Notes: generated from the letters alone by a model not told the origin. Positions 55,019 to 64,000 are shown, counted from the first letter of the stretch. The stretch is DNA of 64,000 bases from Mesorhizobium sp. (GCA_004020315.1 SAQG01000031.1:1-64000), one strand, 5' to 3'. Made by a program: numbers and translations.

Positions 55019-55867
55019 TCAGATATCGAAGCTGACGACGTGGTCCATCGTCTGCGACGGCAAAAGCTGGTCCATCTGCCGCGAAGGCTGGTCGCAGCCG
55101 GTCTCGCCGACGACGCGCGCCGGCACGCCGGCAACCGTCTTGTTGTGCGGCACCGGCGACAGCACGACCGAGCCTGCCGCGATCTTCGAGCAATGGCCGA
55201 CTTCGATATTGCCGAGGATCTTGGCGCCGGCGCCGATCAGCACGCCGTAGCGGATCTTGGGATGGCGGTCGCCGCCGGACTTGCCGGTGCCGCCCAGCGT
55301 CACGCCGTGCAGGATCGACACGTCGTCCTCGATCACCGCCGTCTGGCCGACGACGAGGCCGGTGGCGTGGTCGAGGAAGATGCCCTTGCCGATGCGGGCG
55401 GCCGGATTGATGTCGGTCTGGAACACCGAGGACGACCGGCTCTGCAGGTAGAGTGCGAAATCCTGGCGGCCCTGGTTCCACAGCCAATGCGCCAGCCGGT
55501 GGGTCTGGATGGCATGAAAACCCTTGAAATAGAGCACCGGCATGATGAAGCGGTCGCAGGCCGGATCGCGATCGTAATAGGCCTGAATGTCGACACGAAC
55601 CGTCGACGCCCAATCCTTGTCGTCGGCTGCCATCGCCTTGAATGTCTGGCGGATGAGATCGGAACCGATATCCTGATGGGCGAGCCGCTCGGCCAGCCGA
55701 TGGATGACTGCTTCCTCCAGGTTCTCTTGGTTGAGGATGGTCGAATAGAGGAATGCCGCCAGCAGCGGGTCGCGGTTGACCGCCTCCATCGCTTCGTCGC
55801 GGATCGAGCGCCAGATCGGATCGATCGGCTTCACCATGGTCGGGCGGGCAATCGTAACGCTGTTCAT
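55019..55867 (-). CDS. cysE: Serine O-acetyltransferase
   Basis: A 282-residue enzyme. The N-terminal helical domain contains RDPLLAAFLYSTILNQENLE and VDIQAYYDRDPACDRFIMPV. The C-terminal left-handed beta helix has GIFLDHATGLVVGQTAVI (catalytic His), GVTLGGTGKSGGDRHPKI and IGAGAKILGNIEVG. It acetylates serine with acetyl-CoA for cysteine synthesis. ATG 55867 follows GGAGACC. It carries the DUF3126 gene downstream. Confidence 0.96.
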   Translation of the reverse strand: MNSVTIARPTMVKPIDPIWRSIRDEAMEAVNRDPLLAAFLYSTILNQENLEEAVIHRLAERLAHQDIGSDLIRQTFKAMAADDKDWASTVRVDIQAYYDRDPACDRFIMPVLYFKGFHAIQTHRLAHWLWNQGRQDFALYLQSRSSSVFQTDINPAARIGKGIFLDHATGLVVGQTAVIEDDVSILHGVTLGGTGKSGGDRHPKIRYGVLIGAGAKILGNIEVGHCSKIAAGSVVLSPVPHNKTVAGVPARVVGETGCDQPSRQMDQLLPSQTMDHVVSFDI

Positions 55868-56012
55868 CAATGGTCTCCGGCCGTCTAATGTCTCCGGCTT
55901 GGCGGCTTGCCTATTCTCCGGCCGCACATATAAGCCAGATCGTAGCACGGTTGAACTCAATTTTCCTTAGTGCTTTGTCAAATGGATTTGGTTCACGGAA
56001 ATTCAAGCGGCC

Positions 56013-56615
56013 ATGGAAAACGAACCCTTGATCGACGAACCGCTGAAGCACGAGCTTTCCGTGCTCTATCGGGGCGAAGGCCGCCACTATCACAGCCTCG
56101 CCCATATCGAGGCGATGCTGGCGCTGGCCGACGCCTATCGGGCATCGCTGCACGATCCCGAGGCAGTCGAGGCGGCGATCTGGTTCCACGACGCCATCTA
56201 CGACAGCCGGGCCAAGGACAACGAAGCGAGGAGTGCCGCCCTTGCCGAGAAAAAGCTCGCCGGCCGCACCGATGCGCAGCGCCTTGGCCGCATCACGGCG
56301 ATGATCATCGCCACCGCCACGCATGAATTGCCGCACTTTGACGACGAGAATGCCGTCCGCGACGCAGCGCTTTTCCTCGATATGGACCTGGCGATTCTGG
56401 GTGCGACGGCTGATGCGTTCGACGCCTATGAACAGGCGGTTCGCCGCGAATATGGCTGGGTGGAAGAGCCGATGTGGCGTGCCGGCCGCAATGCGGTTCT
56501 GCGGAATTTCCTCGGCCGCCCTCGCATCTTCCACACCGAGGAGTTCCGGCAGCGGTTCGAGGCTCAGGCTCGGCAAAACATGGCGCGTTCGCTCACGGCG
56601 CTCGGGCTAAGCTGA
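56013..56615 (+). CDS. HD-domain hydrolase (COG4339 family)
   Basis: A 200-residue metal-dependent HD phosphohydrolase. Metal ligands are in RHYHSLAHIEAMLALAD and IWFHDAIYDSRAKDNE; ATATHELPHFDDENAVRDAA and LDMDLAILG follow, in the order of the COG4339 family. Substrate unknown, possibly nucleotides. It is divergent from cysE. Confidence 0.9.
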   Translation: MENEPLIDEPLKHELSVLYRGEGRHYHSLAHIEAMLALADAYRASLHDPEAVEAAIWFHDAIYDSRAKDNEARSAALAEKKLAGRTDAQRLGRITAMIIATATHELPHFDDENAVRDAALFLDMDLAILGATADAFDAYEQAVRREYGWVEEPMWRAGRNAVLRNFLGRPRIFHTEEFRQRFEAQARQNMARSLTALGLS

Positions 56616-56668
56616 ATCCAGACAGGCCGAGTTTCGGAAAAGCGTCCATACGCTGCGCACCGATGCGC

Positions 56669-57436
56669 TCACAGCGGATTTTCGGCATAGAACTCCAGCA
56701 CCCGCTGCTTGAAGGTCTTGTCGCCGACGGCCAGCATGTGGTCGCGGCCCTCGATGTGAAAAGCCTTGGCGTTCGGCATCAGGGCGGCCAGTTCGTCGGG
56801 CGAACCGCCGATATCGTCCTTGGTGCCGACGGCGATCAACGTCGGCTGCGCAATGCGCGCAAGGTCGGCCTCGGCCAGCAATTCACGCGAGGTGGCAATG
56901 CAGGCGGCCAGCGCGCGGCGGTCGCTGCGGGTCTGGTCGGCGAAGGCGCGAAACGAGCGGCCGCGCGGATCGCTGGTGGCATCAGGATCGTCGGCCAGAA
57001 GGGCGGCGGCGATCGGATCCCAGTCGCCGACGCCGTCGACCATGCCGATGCCGAGACCGCCAAAGACCAGCGTCGCCACCTTGTCCGGGTCGGAAAGCGC
57101 CAGGAAGGCCGATATCCGCGCGCCCATCGAATAGCCCATGACATGGGCGCGTTCGATGCCGAGATGGTTCAGCAACGCTGCCCCGTCGGAAGCCATTTTT
57201 GCGGGCGTATAATCGGCCTCTTCATAGCTCTTCGACGAGACGCCATGGCCGCGATTGTCGAAGGCGATCGCGCGGTAGCCGGCATCGTTCAGCGCCTTGA
57301 ACCAGCCGGGCGACACCCAGTTGACGTAATGGCTCGAGGCAAAGCCATGGATCATGAGCACCGGATCGCCCTGCCCCGATGCCGGCTGGCGGTCGAGGAA
57401 AGCAAGATCAAAACCGTCATGGGAGAAAAACTGCAT
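56669..57436 (-). CDS. Alpha/beta hydrolase
   Basis: A 255-residue hydrolase. The nucleophile elbow is VMGYSMGARISAFLA, the oxyanion hole region is MIHGFASSHYVNW, and DNRGHGVSS is the second motif. The acid and His are in VGTKDDIGGSP and IEGRDHMLAVGD. Cytoplasmic, substrate unknown. It precedes the DUF192 gene of the opposite end, converging with the HD-hydrolase gene. Confidence 0.9.
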   Translation of the reverse strand: MQFFSHDGFDLAFLDRQPASGQGDPVLMIHGFASSHYVNWVSPGWFKALNDAGYRAIAFDNRGHGVSSKSYEEADYTPAKMASDGAALLNHLGIERAHVMGYSMGARISAFLALSDPDKVATLVFGGLGIGMVDGVGDWDPIAAALLADDPDATSDPRGRSFRAFADQTRSDRRALAACIATSRELLAEADLARIAQPTLIAVGTKDDIGGSPDELAALMPNAKAFHIEGRDHMLAVGDKTFKQRVLEFYAENPL

Positions 57437-57456
57437 CTGCGAGGGGTCCTGCGCGT

Positions 57457-57969
57457 TCAGTTGTGCGCAGTGCCGATTGCCGGATGGCGCAACAGGTCGC
57501 CATCCTCGATGCCGCTCCTGGAGGCGGTGCCCGCCTTGAGCTCGAGCACGAAGCGAACCGGCTCGCCGGGCGAGATCATCGCCTCGGATTGCGGCTCGCC
57601 TTGCTTGATCGCCCGGATCTTGCCGTCCTGACCGACAAAGATCAGGTCGAGCGGCATCGGCGTGTTCTTCATCCAGAAGCTCACATCCCGAGGCTCCTCG
57701 AACACGAACAGCATGCCATGATTGTCGGCCATCTCCTCGCGAAACATCAGGCCGGCCTCACGCTCGGCGGAGGTGTCGGCGATTTCGACGGAGAAGGAGC
57801 GCTCGCCGGCTTTCGTCACCGCGACCAACGGCTGCGGGTCGACGGCAAGGATCATCGCCCGGCTGTCTGCCGAAGCCGGTTGCTGCGAATGGAAGAAAGC
57901 GCCTGTGGCGACGACAAAGGCGATCGCGGCGCAGACTACGCCCGTTGTTAGCCAGTTCCTGTAAGTCAT
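57457..57969 (-). CDS. DUF192 protein
   Basis: A 170-residue exported protein. The anchor or signal peptide is WLTTGVVCAAIAFVVATGAF. The DUF192 domain (about 50-165) shows EREAGLMFREEMADNHGMLF, DVSFWMKNTPMPLDLIFVGQ and VLELKAGTASRSGIEDGD. These domains form a small beta-barrel of unknown role. It sits 20 bases before the alpha/beta hydrolase, probably in one unit with it and the cold-shock gene. Confidence 0.92.
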   Translation of the reverse strand: MTYRNWLTTGVVCAAIAFVVATGAFFHSQQPASADSRAMILAVDPQPLVAVTKAGERSFSVEIADTSAEREAGLMFREEMADNHGMLFVFEEPRDVSFWMKNTPMPLDLIFVGQDGKIRAIKQGEPQSEAMISPGEPVRFVLELKAGTASRSGIEDGDLLRHPAIGTAHN

Positions 57970-57994
57970 CCAGAATCCTCGGCCGGAAATCGTC

Positions 57995-58591
57995 CTAATG
58001 CGAGACCGGCAAGGTACCCATATCCGGGTGAATTTCGGCAGCCATAAGGCCTTTGTCGCCGCGCCCGAAGCGGACCAGCACGACCTGCCCCGGCCTGAGC
58101 TCTGTAATGCCGTAACGGCGCAGCGTCTCCATGTGGACGAAGATGTCCTCGGTGCCCTCGCCCCGGGTCAGGAAACCGAACCCCTTGGTGCGGTTGAACC
58201 ATTTCACCAGCGCCCGTTCAAGGCCGCTTTCCGGCGTCACCGAGACGTGGGTGCGCTGCTCCTGCATCTCCGCCGGATGCGTCGCCGTGGTGAGGTCCAT
58301 GGAGAGCACGCGGAACGCCTGCAATCCGCGCTCACCTTGCTTGACGAGGCAGACGACGCGCGCACCTTCCAAGGCGGTCTGGAAACCGTCCTTCCGAAGA
58401 CAGGTCACATGGAGGAGAATATCGCCGGAAGAGCCGTCATCGGGAAGAATGAAACCGTAGCCCTTGGCCACGTCGAACCATTTGATGGCGCCCGCAACCT
58501 CGACAAGATCGGCCGCATCGCCGCTCTCGTCTCTTTGCAAGGCGCCGTTACCGGTTCCGTCCCGCCCCATGAAAGAGGCTTTTTCCCCCAT
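57995..58591 (-). CDS. Double cold-shock-domain protein
   Basis: A 198-residue protein with two CSDs. The first (about 32-98) has [20 protein letters not shown] and [14 protein letters not shown]. The second (about 127-195) has [20 protein letters not shown] and [17 protein letters not shown]-type motifs KGYGF and FVHM support RNA or single-strand DNA binding. The start ATG 58591 follows GGGGGGCG. Paired-CSD proteins are common in rhizobia. Confidence 0.95.
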   Translation of the reverse strand: MGEKASFMGRDGTGNGALQRDESGDAADLVEVAGAIKWFDVAKGYGFILPDDGSSGDILLHVTCLRKDGFQTALEGARVVCLVKQGERGLQAFRVLSMDLTTATHPAEMQEQRTHVSVTPESGLERALVKWFNRTKGFGFLTRGEGTEDIFVHMETLRRYGITELRPGQVVLVRFGRGDKGLMAAEIHPDMGTLPVSH

Positions 58592-58809
58592 AAGAACGCC
58601 CCCCTTTTTCCAAGAATACCGCAACTGATTCTTGATGTTAGATTAACACTGCCGCTTCCGGTGTGTGCAAGACCTGAGCTGCCTTTTTTCACGGTTCATT
58701 GCAGGAATGCCGGATTTGTTGTTTGCCGGCACGACCGGCTGTCGGGAATTGCCCTTTGGCCCGGTGGCCCCTATGTTCCGCCGCGAAGCAACATCTCGAG
58801 GGAAATCAC

Positions 58810-59250
58810 ATGCGCTATCTCCACACCATGGTCCGTGTCGCCGACATCGATGCCTCGCTCGATTTCTACTGCAACAAGCTTGGCCTCAAGGAAGTGCGCC
58901 GCCACGAAAACGAACAGGGGCGCTACACGCTGATCTTCCTCGCCGCGGACGAAGACGAGCAAAGCGGCATCACCGACAAGGCGCCGCTGATCGAGCTCAC
59001 CTACAATTGGGATCCGGAAGACTACAAGGGCGGCCGCAATTTCGGCCACCTCGCCTACGAGGTCGACGACATCTACGCCACATGCCAGCAGCTGATGGAC
59101 AAGGGCGTCACCATCAACCGCCCGCCGCGCGACGGCAACATGGCCTTCGTCAAATCGCCGGACGGCATCTCGATCGAGCTTTTGCAGAAAGGTCCGGCCA
59201 AGGCCAAGGCCGAGCCGTGGGCCTCAATGCCGAACACCGGAAGCTGGTAG
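58810..59250 (+). CDS. gloA: Lactoylglutathione lyase (glyoxalase I)
   Basis: A 146-residue metalloenzyme. [20 protein letters not shown] and [20 protein letters not shown] start the fold; [20 protein letters not shown] and [20 protein letters not shown] follow, and DGISIELLQ holds the second-half metal ligand. It converts the hemithioacetal of methylglyoxal and glutathione to lactoylglutathione. ATG 58810 was chosen over longer frames. Confidence 0.95.
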   Translation: MRYLHTMVRVADIDASLDFYCNKLGLKEVRRHENEQGRYTLIFLAADEDEQSGITDKAPLIELTYNWDPEDYKGGRNFGHLAYEVDDIYATCQQLMDKGVTINRPPRDGNMAFVKSPDGISIELLQKGPAKAKAEPWASMPNTGSW

Positions 59251-59334
59251 CCATCACGTCATTTTGAGTGGATGTGGTCTTCCGTAAGATGACACACCTG
59301 TCCAGCTATGGCGCCAGCCTCGCAAGGTCGTTTT

Positions 59335-59365
59335 GCGCATGACTTCGATTTTCGGAGTCATGCGC
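59335..59365. repeat. 13-bp palindrome next to the DUF2218 ribosome site
   Basis: GCGCATGACTTCG (59335-59347) pairs fully, with one G-U, to CGGAGTCATGCGC (59353-59365) around a 5-base loop. The AGGAGAAT ribosome site starts two bases later. Such ATGACTTCG palindromes are widely dispersed in rhizobial genomes. It could limit or time translation of the next gene. Confidence 0.8.
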
Positions 59366-59380
59366 CAGGAGAATCCATTT

Positions 59381-59674
59381 ATGCCGACCAGTCATGCCGA
59401 TGTCGCCACCGAACATGCCAGCCGCTATCTGCAGCAGCTCTGCAAGCACTGGGCACACAAATTTCCCGTCGAGTTCCATCCGAACCACGGCACCATCGAT
59501 CTCTCACTGGGCCGCACTGTTCTGGATGCCGATCCGACAGCACTCCATATCGCGGTAACCGCAGACGAAGCCGGCTCGCTGGAGCGCTTGGAAACGGTCG
59601 TCGCCGATCACATCAAACGCTTCGCTTTCCGCGAAGAGCTGACGTTCGACTGGAAAAAGGCTTCGGCAGCGTAG
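59381..59674 (+). CDS. DUF2218 protein
   Basis: A 97-residue protein from ATG 59381 after AGGAGAAT. VATEHASRYLQQLCKHWAHK and FPVEFHPNHGTIDLS fit the DUF2218 domain, followed by ADEAGSLERLETVVADHIKR and FREELTFDWKKA. Members are small alpha/beta proteins of unknown function, often near siderophore genes in other bacteria, though not here. Confidence 0.88.
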   Translation: MPTSHADVATEHASRYLQQLCKHWAHKFPVEFHPNHGTIDLSLGRTVLDADPTALHIAVTADEAGSLERLETVVADHIKRFAFREELTFDWKKASAA

Positions 59675-59684
59675 GCGGGCACGT

Positions 59685-60239
59685 TCAGCCGCTTCGGCCG
59701 GCCAAGTCCAGCAGCGCCAGCACCGTGCGCCAGTTGCGCGCGGTGCCGGGCACTTTCAGCGTGCGCGGGATGAGGTTGGCAAACACCGATTTGCCGAGGC
59801 CTTCCGGTGCATGCAGGTAAAGCACGTTGCCCCTGATCTCGAACCGCTCGGGACCGGTGCATTTTTCGGCCAGCCGCGCGACCTCGTCGGCGGTCGGCTC
59901 GCGCTCCAGCGCATAGGCGTGGAGCTTGGTCGGGTCGCCGGCGACGTCCGGATAGGGATTGTCCGCCACCAGCCGCTCGAACCAGCCGAGATCGCGCACC
60001 ATGATGCGCGAGTGAAATCCCCATTTCTTCTCGAAGGCCGCTTCCAGCTGTTTGGTCAGCATGGCCGCATCGCCCTTTGCCGAACGGAACACGACGTTGC
60101 CGCTCTGCACATAGGTGACGACGTCGCCAAAGCCGAGTTCCTCGAAGAACGACCGGAGTTCGGCCATCTTGACGATGCGGTTGCCGCCGACATTGATGCC
60201 GGAAAACAATGCCACGAATATCTTCGCCTGGGCGCTCAT
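59685..60239 (-). CDS. DUF1697 protein
   Basis: A 184-residue protein. VALFSGINVGGNRIVKMAEL, VVTYVQSGNVVFRS and YLHAPEGLGKSVFANLI are DUF1697 signatures. Function unknown. Its ATG at 60239 overlaps the ilvA stop by the ATGA arrangement, so it is the second gene of that operon. Confidence 0.9.
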   Translation of the reverse strand: MSAQAKIFVALFSGINVGGNRIVKMAELRSFFEELGFGDVVTYVQSGNVVFRSAKGDAAMLTKQLEAAFEKKWGFHSRIMVRDLGWFERLVADNPYPDVAGDPTKLHAYALEREPTADEVARLAEKCTGPERFEIRGNVLYLHAPEGLGKSVFANLIPRTLKVPGTARNWRTVLALLDLAGRSG

Positions 60240-61492
60240 ATGATGAACCCTGCGAGCGTCTCGTTGTCTGTGATGTCCTGGTACTGGACGCCCTCGGCCT
60301 CGAAATTCGCGTTGAGCAGCTCGAAATTGCGGCGGTCCTTGGTTTCGATGCCGATCAGCACCGACCCGAAATTGCGCGCCGATTTCTTCAGATATTCGAA
60401 ACGGGCGATGTCGTCGTCAGGCCCGAGCAATTCGAGGAAGTCGCGCAGCGCGCCCGGCCGCTGCGGAAAGCGGATGATGAAGTACTTCTTCAGCCCCTCG
60501 AAACGCAGCGCCCTTTCCTTCACGTCCGGCAGCCGCTCGAAATCGAAATTGCCGCCCGAAACCACCGCGACGATGGTCTTGCCCCTGATTTCCTTCTTCG
60601 AAAAATCCTTGAGCGCGTCGATCGCCAGTGCGCCGGCCGGCTCCAGCACTATGCCTTCGACATTCAGCATCTCGATCATGGTCGCACAGAGCCGGTTTTC
60701 CGGGATCAGCCGCACGGCCTCGGCAGCAAACTCCCTGAGGCGCCGCAACGGCTCGCGGCCGATCTCGGCCACCGCCGCGCCGTCGACGAAATTGTCGACC
60801 TTGGCGAGCTTGATGCGCTTGCCGGTGGCGAGGCTCTCGCTCAGGCTTGGCGCGCCGGCCGGCTCGCAGAAGACGAAGCGCGTGTCGCGGCGTTGGTCGG
60901 CGAAATAATGCGTCACCCCGGCCGCCAGACCGCCGCCGCCGACCGGCAGCATGATGATGTCGGGCATGCGGGCGCCTGGCATCTGGCCTGATATCTCGTA
61001 GGCGACGGTCGCCTGCCCCTCGATGATGTCCTTGTGGTCGAATGGCGGCACCATGTGCGCGCCGGCACTTTCGGTGAATTCGAAGGCAGCGCGGTAGCAG
61101 TCGTCGAAAAAGTCGCCGACCAGCCTGATCTCGACGAACTCGCCACCGAACAGCCGCGTCTTGTCGATCTTCTGCTGCGGCGTCGTCACCGGCATGAACA
61201 CCACGCCTCGTTTGCCGAAATGACGGCAGACGAAGGCAAAGCCTTGCGCATGGTTGCCGGCGGAGGCGCAGACGAACAGCTTGGCATCGTTGCCGCCTTC
61301 GAGCGTCTTGCGGAAGAAATTGAAGGCGCCCCTGATCTTGTAGGAGCGCACCGGCGACAGGTCCTCGCGCTTCAGCAGCACGCGCGCTCCGGTCTTCTTC
61401 GATAGATAGTCGTTTTCCTGCAGCGGCGTTTCCGGGAAAATCTCGCGGATCGCGGCGGCAGCGACAGCGACGCGGGAAGAGAAACTGGTCAT
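60236..61492 (-). CDS. ilvA: Threonine ammonia-lyase
   Basis: A 418-residue PLP enzyme that starts isoleucine synthesis by turning threonine into 2-oxobutanoate. PVRSYKIRGAFNFFRK holds the Schiff-base Lys52, SAGNHAQGFAF the amino-group site, and LPVGGGGLAAGVTHY the phosphate-binding loop. A C-terminal ACT-like segment (about 335-418) is the regulatory domain of the shorter IlvA form. It overlaps the DUF1697 gene by four bases. Confidence 0.94.
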   Translation of the reverse strand: MTSFSSRVAVAAAAIREIFPETPLQENDYLSKKTGARVLLKREDLSPVRSYKIRGAFNFFRKTLEGGNDAKLFVCASAGNHAQGFAFVCRHFGKRGVVFMPVTTPQQKIDKTRLFGGEFVEIRLVGDFFDDCYRAAFEFTESAGAHMVPPFDHKDIIEGQATVAYEISGQMPGARMPDIIMLPVGGGGLAAGVTHYFADQRRDTRFVFCEPAGAPSLSESLATGKRIKLAKVDNFVDGAAVAEIGREPLRRLREFAAEAVRLIPENRLCATMIEMLNVEGIVLEPAGALAIDALKDFSKKEIRGKTIVAVVSGGNFDFERLPDVKERALRFEGLKKYFIIRFPQRPGALRDFLELLGPDDDIARFEYLKKSARNFGSVLIGIETKDRRNFELLNANFEAEGVQYQDITDNETLAGFII

Positions 61493-61832
61493 CGGAAAAT
61501 TACCCCGGATCGCATGTCGTGTGTGGGCAACGCAGCATGCACTTGGTTTGCCGCGACGCGATGGTCACAAACCTAGCACACGGCGTGTGCGTTTGATCAG
61601 GGCGTCGCTTCAGATAAAAGTGGCCTCCAGCTCATGTTGGAATGACCAATTCTCGACGTCGGCGCCGGCCTCATCCGCCTGCCGCCGTTTTGGCTTTCGC
61701 GCAACAGTGCGATGGCTGTCGCAAGGCGCTGAGCGCATTTCGGCTGGATACGACTTACTTCTGCCGCACTTCGACTGTCCGGGAGGGTTCGCGGAGGTTG
61801 GATAGGCTTTCGGCCGGAGTGGAATTTCAGAG
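61493..61832. other. 340-base intergenic region
   Basis: Between ilvA and the first lipoprotein hydrolase. Small frames on both strands look like chance. It must carry the divergent promoters; none is clear to me. No attenuator-type isoleucine codon run was seen before ilvA. Confidence 0.4.
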
Positions 61833-62900
61833 TTGAAGAAGATTTGTATCTTTGCCCTTGCCTTGCTCGTTGCCGGCTGTGGCGGCCGGCAGACCGAGGA
61901 ACTGCTCGGCAGCGCCATGGTATCCGCGCCGGTGACGGAAATCGCCGGCAACCACAGCATCTTCATCGCCACGACGCGCAAGCGCTCCGACGACCCCAGC
62001 AAGGTTTTCGACCGCGAGCGCTCGGCCACGCTGAACTATGCCCGCGTCAACGTCACCGTGCCGGGAATCCACGAAGCCGGTCGGATCGAGCGGCGCTCGC
62101 GCGGCAAGTCGAACGACCCGGCCAAATACTTCATGGCCTCCGACGTCGTCGGCTACGATACCGCGCCGAAGTTCTCCAGCGCGCTCAGCACCGACATCGC
62201 CGCACGTGGCGGCCGCGTCATGGTCTTCGTCCATGGCTACAACACCGGCTTCGACGCCGCCGTCTACCGTGTAACCCAGATCGCCCATGATTCCGGCTAC
62301 CCGGGCACGCCGGTGCTGTTTTCCTGGGCGTCGGGCGCCAAGACCAGGGACTATGTCTACGACAGGGAAAGCGCCAGTGCTGCCCGCGACCAGCTGGAAG
62401 TGACGCTGAGGATGCTCGCGCAGACCGGTGCGCGACGCATCGACATCGTCGCGCACTCGCTGGGAACCTGGGTCACCATGGAAGCGCTGCGCCAGCTCGC
62501 CATCAACGGCGACCGCGATCTCGGCGGCAAGCTCGGCGACGTCGTCCTTGCCTCGCCCGATATCGATGTCGATGTGTTCAAGAGCCAGATGCGCCGCTAC
62601 GGCAAGCCGAACAAGCCATTCATCCTGCTGCTGTCCGACGACGACCGGGCGCTGCGGCTCTCCGGCCTGATCGCCGGCTCGCGGCCGCGCGTCGGCGACT
62701 ACAAGAACGCGGCCGACCTCGCCGACTATGGCGTGAGCGTCGTCGATCTTTCCAACGTCAAGGGATCGGACCGTTTCAACCACACCAAATTCGCCGACAA
62801 CCCCGAGCTGGTGAAGATGATCGGCCAGCGGCTGCGCGAGGATGACGGATTTGCCAGCGACCGCGAGGTGACCGACCGCATCAGCCTGCTCGGACAGTAG
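61833..62900 (+). CDS. Lipoprotein alpha/beta hydrolase (DUF900)
   Basis: A 355-residue lipoprotein starting at TTG 61833. The signal peptide KKICIFALALLVAGC ends in a lipobox, with lipid on Cys16. The DUF900 hydrolase domain has IFIATTRKRSDDPSKVFDRE, VMVFVHGYNTGFDAAVYR and the nucleophile elbow DIVAHSLGTWVTMEALRQLA. LASPDIDVDVFKSQM follows. Substrate unknown, envelope-located. A paralogue starts 151 bases downstream. Confidence 0.92.
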   Translation: MKKICIFALALLVAGCGGRQTEELLGSAMVSAPVTEIAGNHSIFIATTRKRSDDPSKVFDRERSATLNYARVNVTVPGIHEAGRIERRSRGKSNDPAKYFMASDVVGYDTAPKFSSALSTDIAARGGRVMVFVHGYNTGFDAAVYRVTQIAHDSGYPGTPVLFSWASGAKTRDYVYDRESASAARDQLEVTLRMLAQTGARRIDIVAHSLGTWVTMEALRQLAINGDRDLGGKLGDVVLASPDIDVDVFKSQMRRYGKPNKPFILLLSDDDRALRLSGLIAGSRPRVGDYKNAADLADYGVSVVDLSNVKGSDRFNHTKFADNPELVKMIGQRLREDDGFASDREVTDRISLLGQ

Positions 62901-63051
62901 GTGCGTTCCACGCCCTGTTCCGCAGGCTTTGGTCGTGCGTGTTCACGGGTGCGGCACCATAGGATCACTTTCAACTGGACCAGGCCGGCCTCTGGCTTTA
63001 TCGAATAGCGAGCGACGTCACCAGCTTGACGTCCCCCTTGCGGGAGCCTGC

Positions 63052-64000
63052 GTGACCGTACGTTCGAAGATTTTTCTCGTCGTTGCGCTCGCGCTCGCCG
63101 TTACCGGCTGCGCCGGCCGGAAGACACACGACCTTCTCAACACGACGGCTATGACGGTGCCTGCCTCCGACATCGCGGCCACGCATGAGATCTTCGTCGC
63201 CACCACCCGGAAAAGAGCAACGAAAGATCCGCGGCAGGTGTTCGACGGTGACCGTTCACCGACCACCAGTTTTGCCAGTGTCGAGGTCACCGTTCCGAAG
63301 GTCCATCAGGTCGGCGCCATCGAGCGGGTCAGGGGCTCCGCCAACAGCAATCCGGCGAAGGATTTCACCGCAACTGAGGTCGAATTCTACGAAGGCGCCC
63401 CGCAATTCGCCAAGGCGGTCGGCGCCGACATCGCCATGCGCGGCGACCGCGCGCTGGTTTTCGTCCATGGCTTCAACAACGGTTTCGACGACGGCATCTA
63501 CCGGCTGACGCAGATCGCGCATGACACGAAATATCCCGGCACGCCGGTGCTGTTCTCATGGGCGTCAAGCGGCAAGACCACGGGCTATATCTACGACAAG
63601 GAAAGCGCCAACGCCGCGCGCGACGATCTCGAAGAGACGCTGCGCATGCTGGCCAAGACGAAGGCCAAGAGCATCGACATCATCGCCCATTCGATGGGCA
63701 CCTGGGTGACGATGGAGGCGCTGCGCCAGCTTGCCATCACCGGCGACCGCGATCTTGGCGACAAGCTCGGCTATGTCATCCTGGCCTCGCCCGACATCGA
63801 TGTCGATGTCTTCAAGAAGCAGATGATCCGCTACGGCAAGCCCGACAAGCCTTTCGCCATCCTGCTTTCGGGCGACGATCGCGCCCTCAGATTGTCCTCC
63901 CTGATCTCCGGCGACAAGCCGCGCGTCGGCGACTATGGCGACGCGGCCGACCTCGCCAGCTACGGCGTGTCGGTGATCGACCTGACCAAGACCAAAGGCG
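63052..64000 (+). CDS. Second lipoprotein alpha/beta hydrolase (DUF900), partial
   Basis: Cut by the window end after 316 codons. It starts at GTG 63052 with GGGAG upstream. The signal peptide SKIFLVVALALAVTGC carries a lipobox. Domain motifs match the first copy: EIFVATTRKRATKDPRQVFD, LVFVHGFNNGFDDGIYR and DIIAHSMGTWVTMEALRQLA, then ILASPDIDVDVFKKQM. The two proteins are clearly tandem paralogues but have diverged (for example SNSNPAKDF against SNDPAKYFM). Confidence 0.92.
   Translation, partial: MTVRSKIFLVVALALAVTGCAGRKTHDLLNTTAMTVPASDIAATHEIFVATTRKRATKDPRQVFDGDRSPTTSFASVEVTVPKVHQVGAIERVRGSANSNPAKDFTATEVEFYEGAPQFAKAVGADIAMRGDRALVFVHGFNNGFDDGIYRLTQIAHDTKYPGTPVLFSWASSGKTTGYIYDKESANAARDDLEETLRMLAKTKAKSIDIIAHSMGTWVTMEALRQLAITGDRDLGDKLGYVILASPDIDVDVFKKQMIRYGKPDKPFAILLSGDDRALRLSSLISGDKPRVGDYGDAADLASYGVSVIDLTKTKG

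Overview
The window looks like a chromosomal segment of a Rhizobiales alphaproteobacterium, most probably Mesorhizobium or a close relative. This is inferred from GC-rich coding sequence, rhizobial-type housekeeping genes (NDUFA12, DUF2155, DUF3126 beside cysE, phasin, BTLCP peptidase, RNase E with a large S1 insertion) and many short palindromic intergenic elements. I see no phage, transposase, CRISPR array or genomic-island boundary. It is core and lightly accessory DNA.

Layout. 1-9 kb: the start of tuf (leaving the window leftwards), a DMT exporter, a GFA protein, small stress proteins, tRNA-Gly and tRNA-Tyr, rlmB, and then a leftward glyoxylate operon gcl-hyi-glxR with a divergent IclR regulator. 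9-16 kb: tRNA-Thr, small proteins, a DUF2569 membrane protein, and a TetR regulator divergent from a polyamine-type ABC operon that ends in a metallo-beta-lactamase-fold hydrolase. The solute-binding gene of that operon has a +1 frameshift inside its signal peptide. 16-27 kb: nadK, a DEAD-box helicase, an OmpA-like lipoprotein, a second GFA protein, prfB with an intact programmed +1 frameshift, mrcA and amiC. 27-38 kb: rne, glsA plus an aminotransferase, a BepA-like protease, a DsbA-like oxidoreductase, then aroQ-accB-accC-aat. Two very long hairpins separate the DsbA gene from aroQ.

38-50 kb: DUF2155, NDUFA12, panB-panC (its 3' end overlaps a convergent phasin gene), an ArnT-like glycosyltransferase, GNAT, gatB, a CBS protein, a rhomboid protease, PAS and PilZ proteins and a BTLCP peptidase. 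An orphan minus-strand terminator near 47.55 kb suggests an unannotated small RNA. 50-64 kb: a BTAD/TPR regulator divergent from a DUF1127 gene, gamma-carbonic anhydrase, cysE-DUF3126, an HD hydrolase, an alpha/beta hydrolase, DUF192, a double cold-shock protein, gloA, DUF2218, ilvA-DUF1697, and a tandem pair of lipoprotein alpha/beta hydrolases, the second cut by the window end.

Coherent functional units are glyoxylate to glycerate conversion (gcl-hyi-glxR), uptake through the polyamine-type ABC operon, fatty-acid initiation (accBC), pantothenate synthesis (panBC) and peptidoglycan synthesis and remodelling (mrcA, amiC). No strong candidate for a wholly new multi-gene system is visible. The most useful leads are the frameshifted transporter gene, the candidate small RNA, the large hairpins, and several small proteins that gene callers easily miss.
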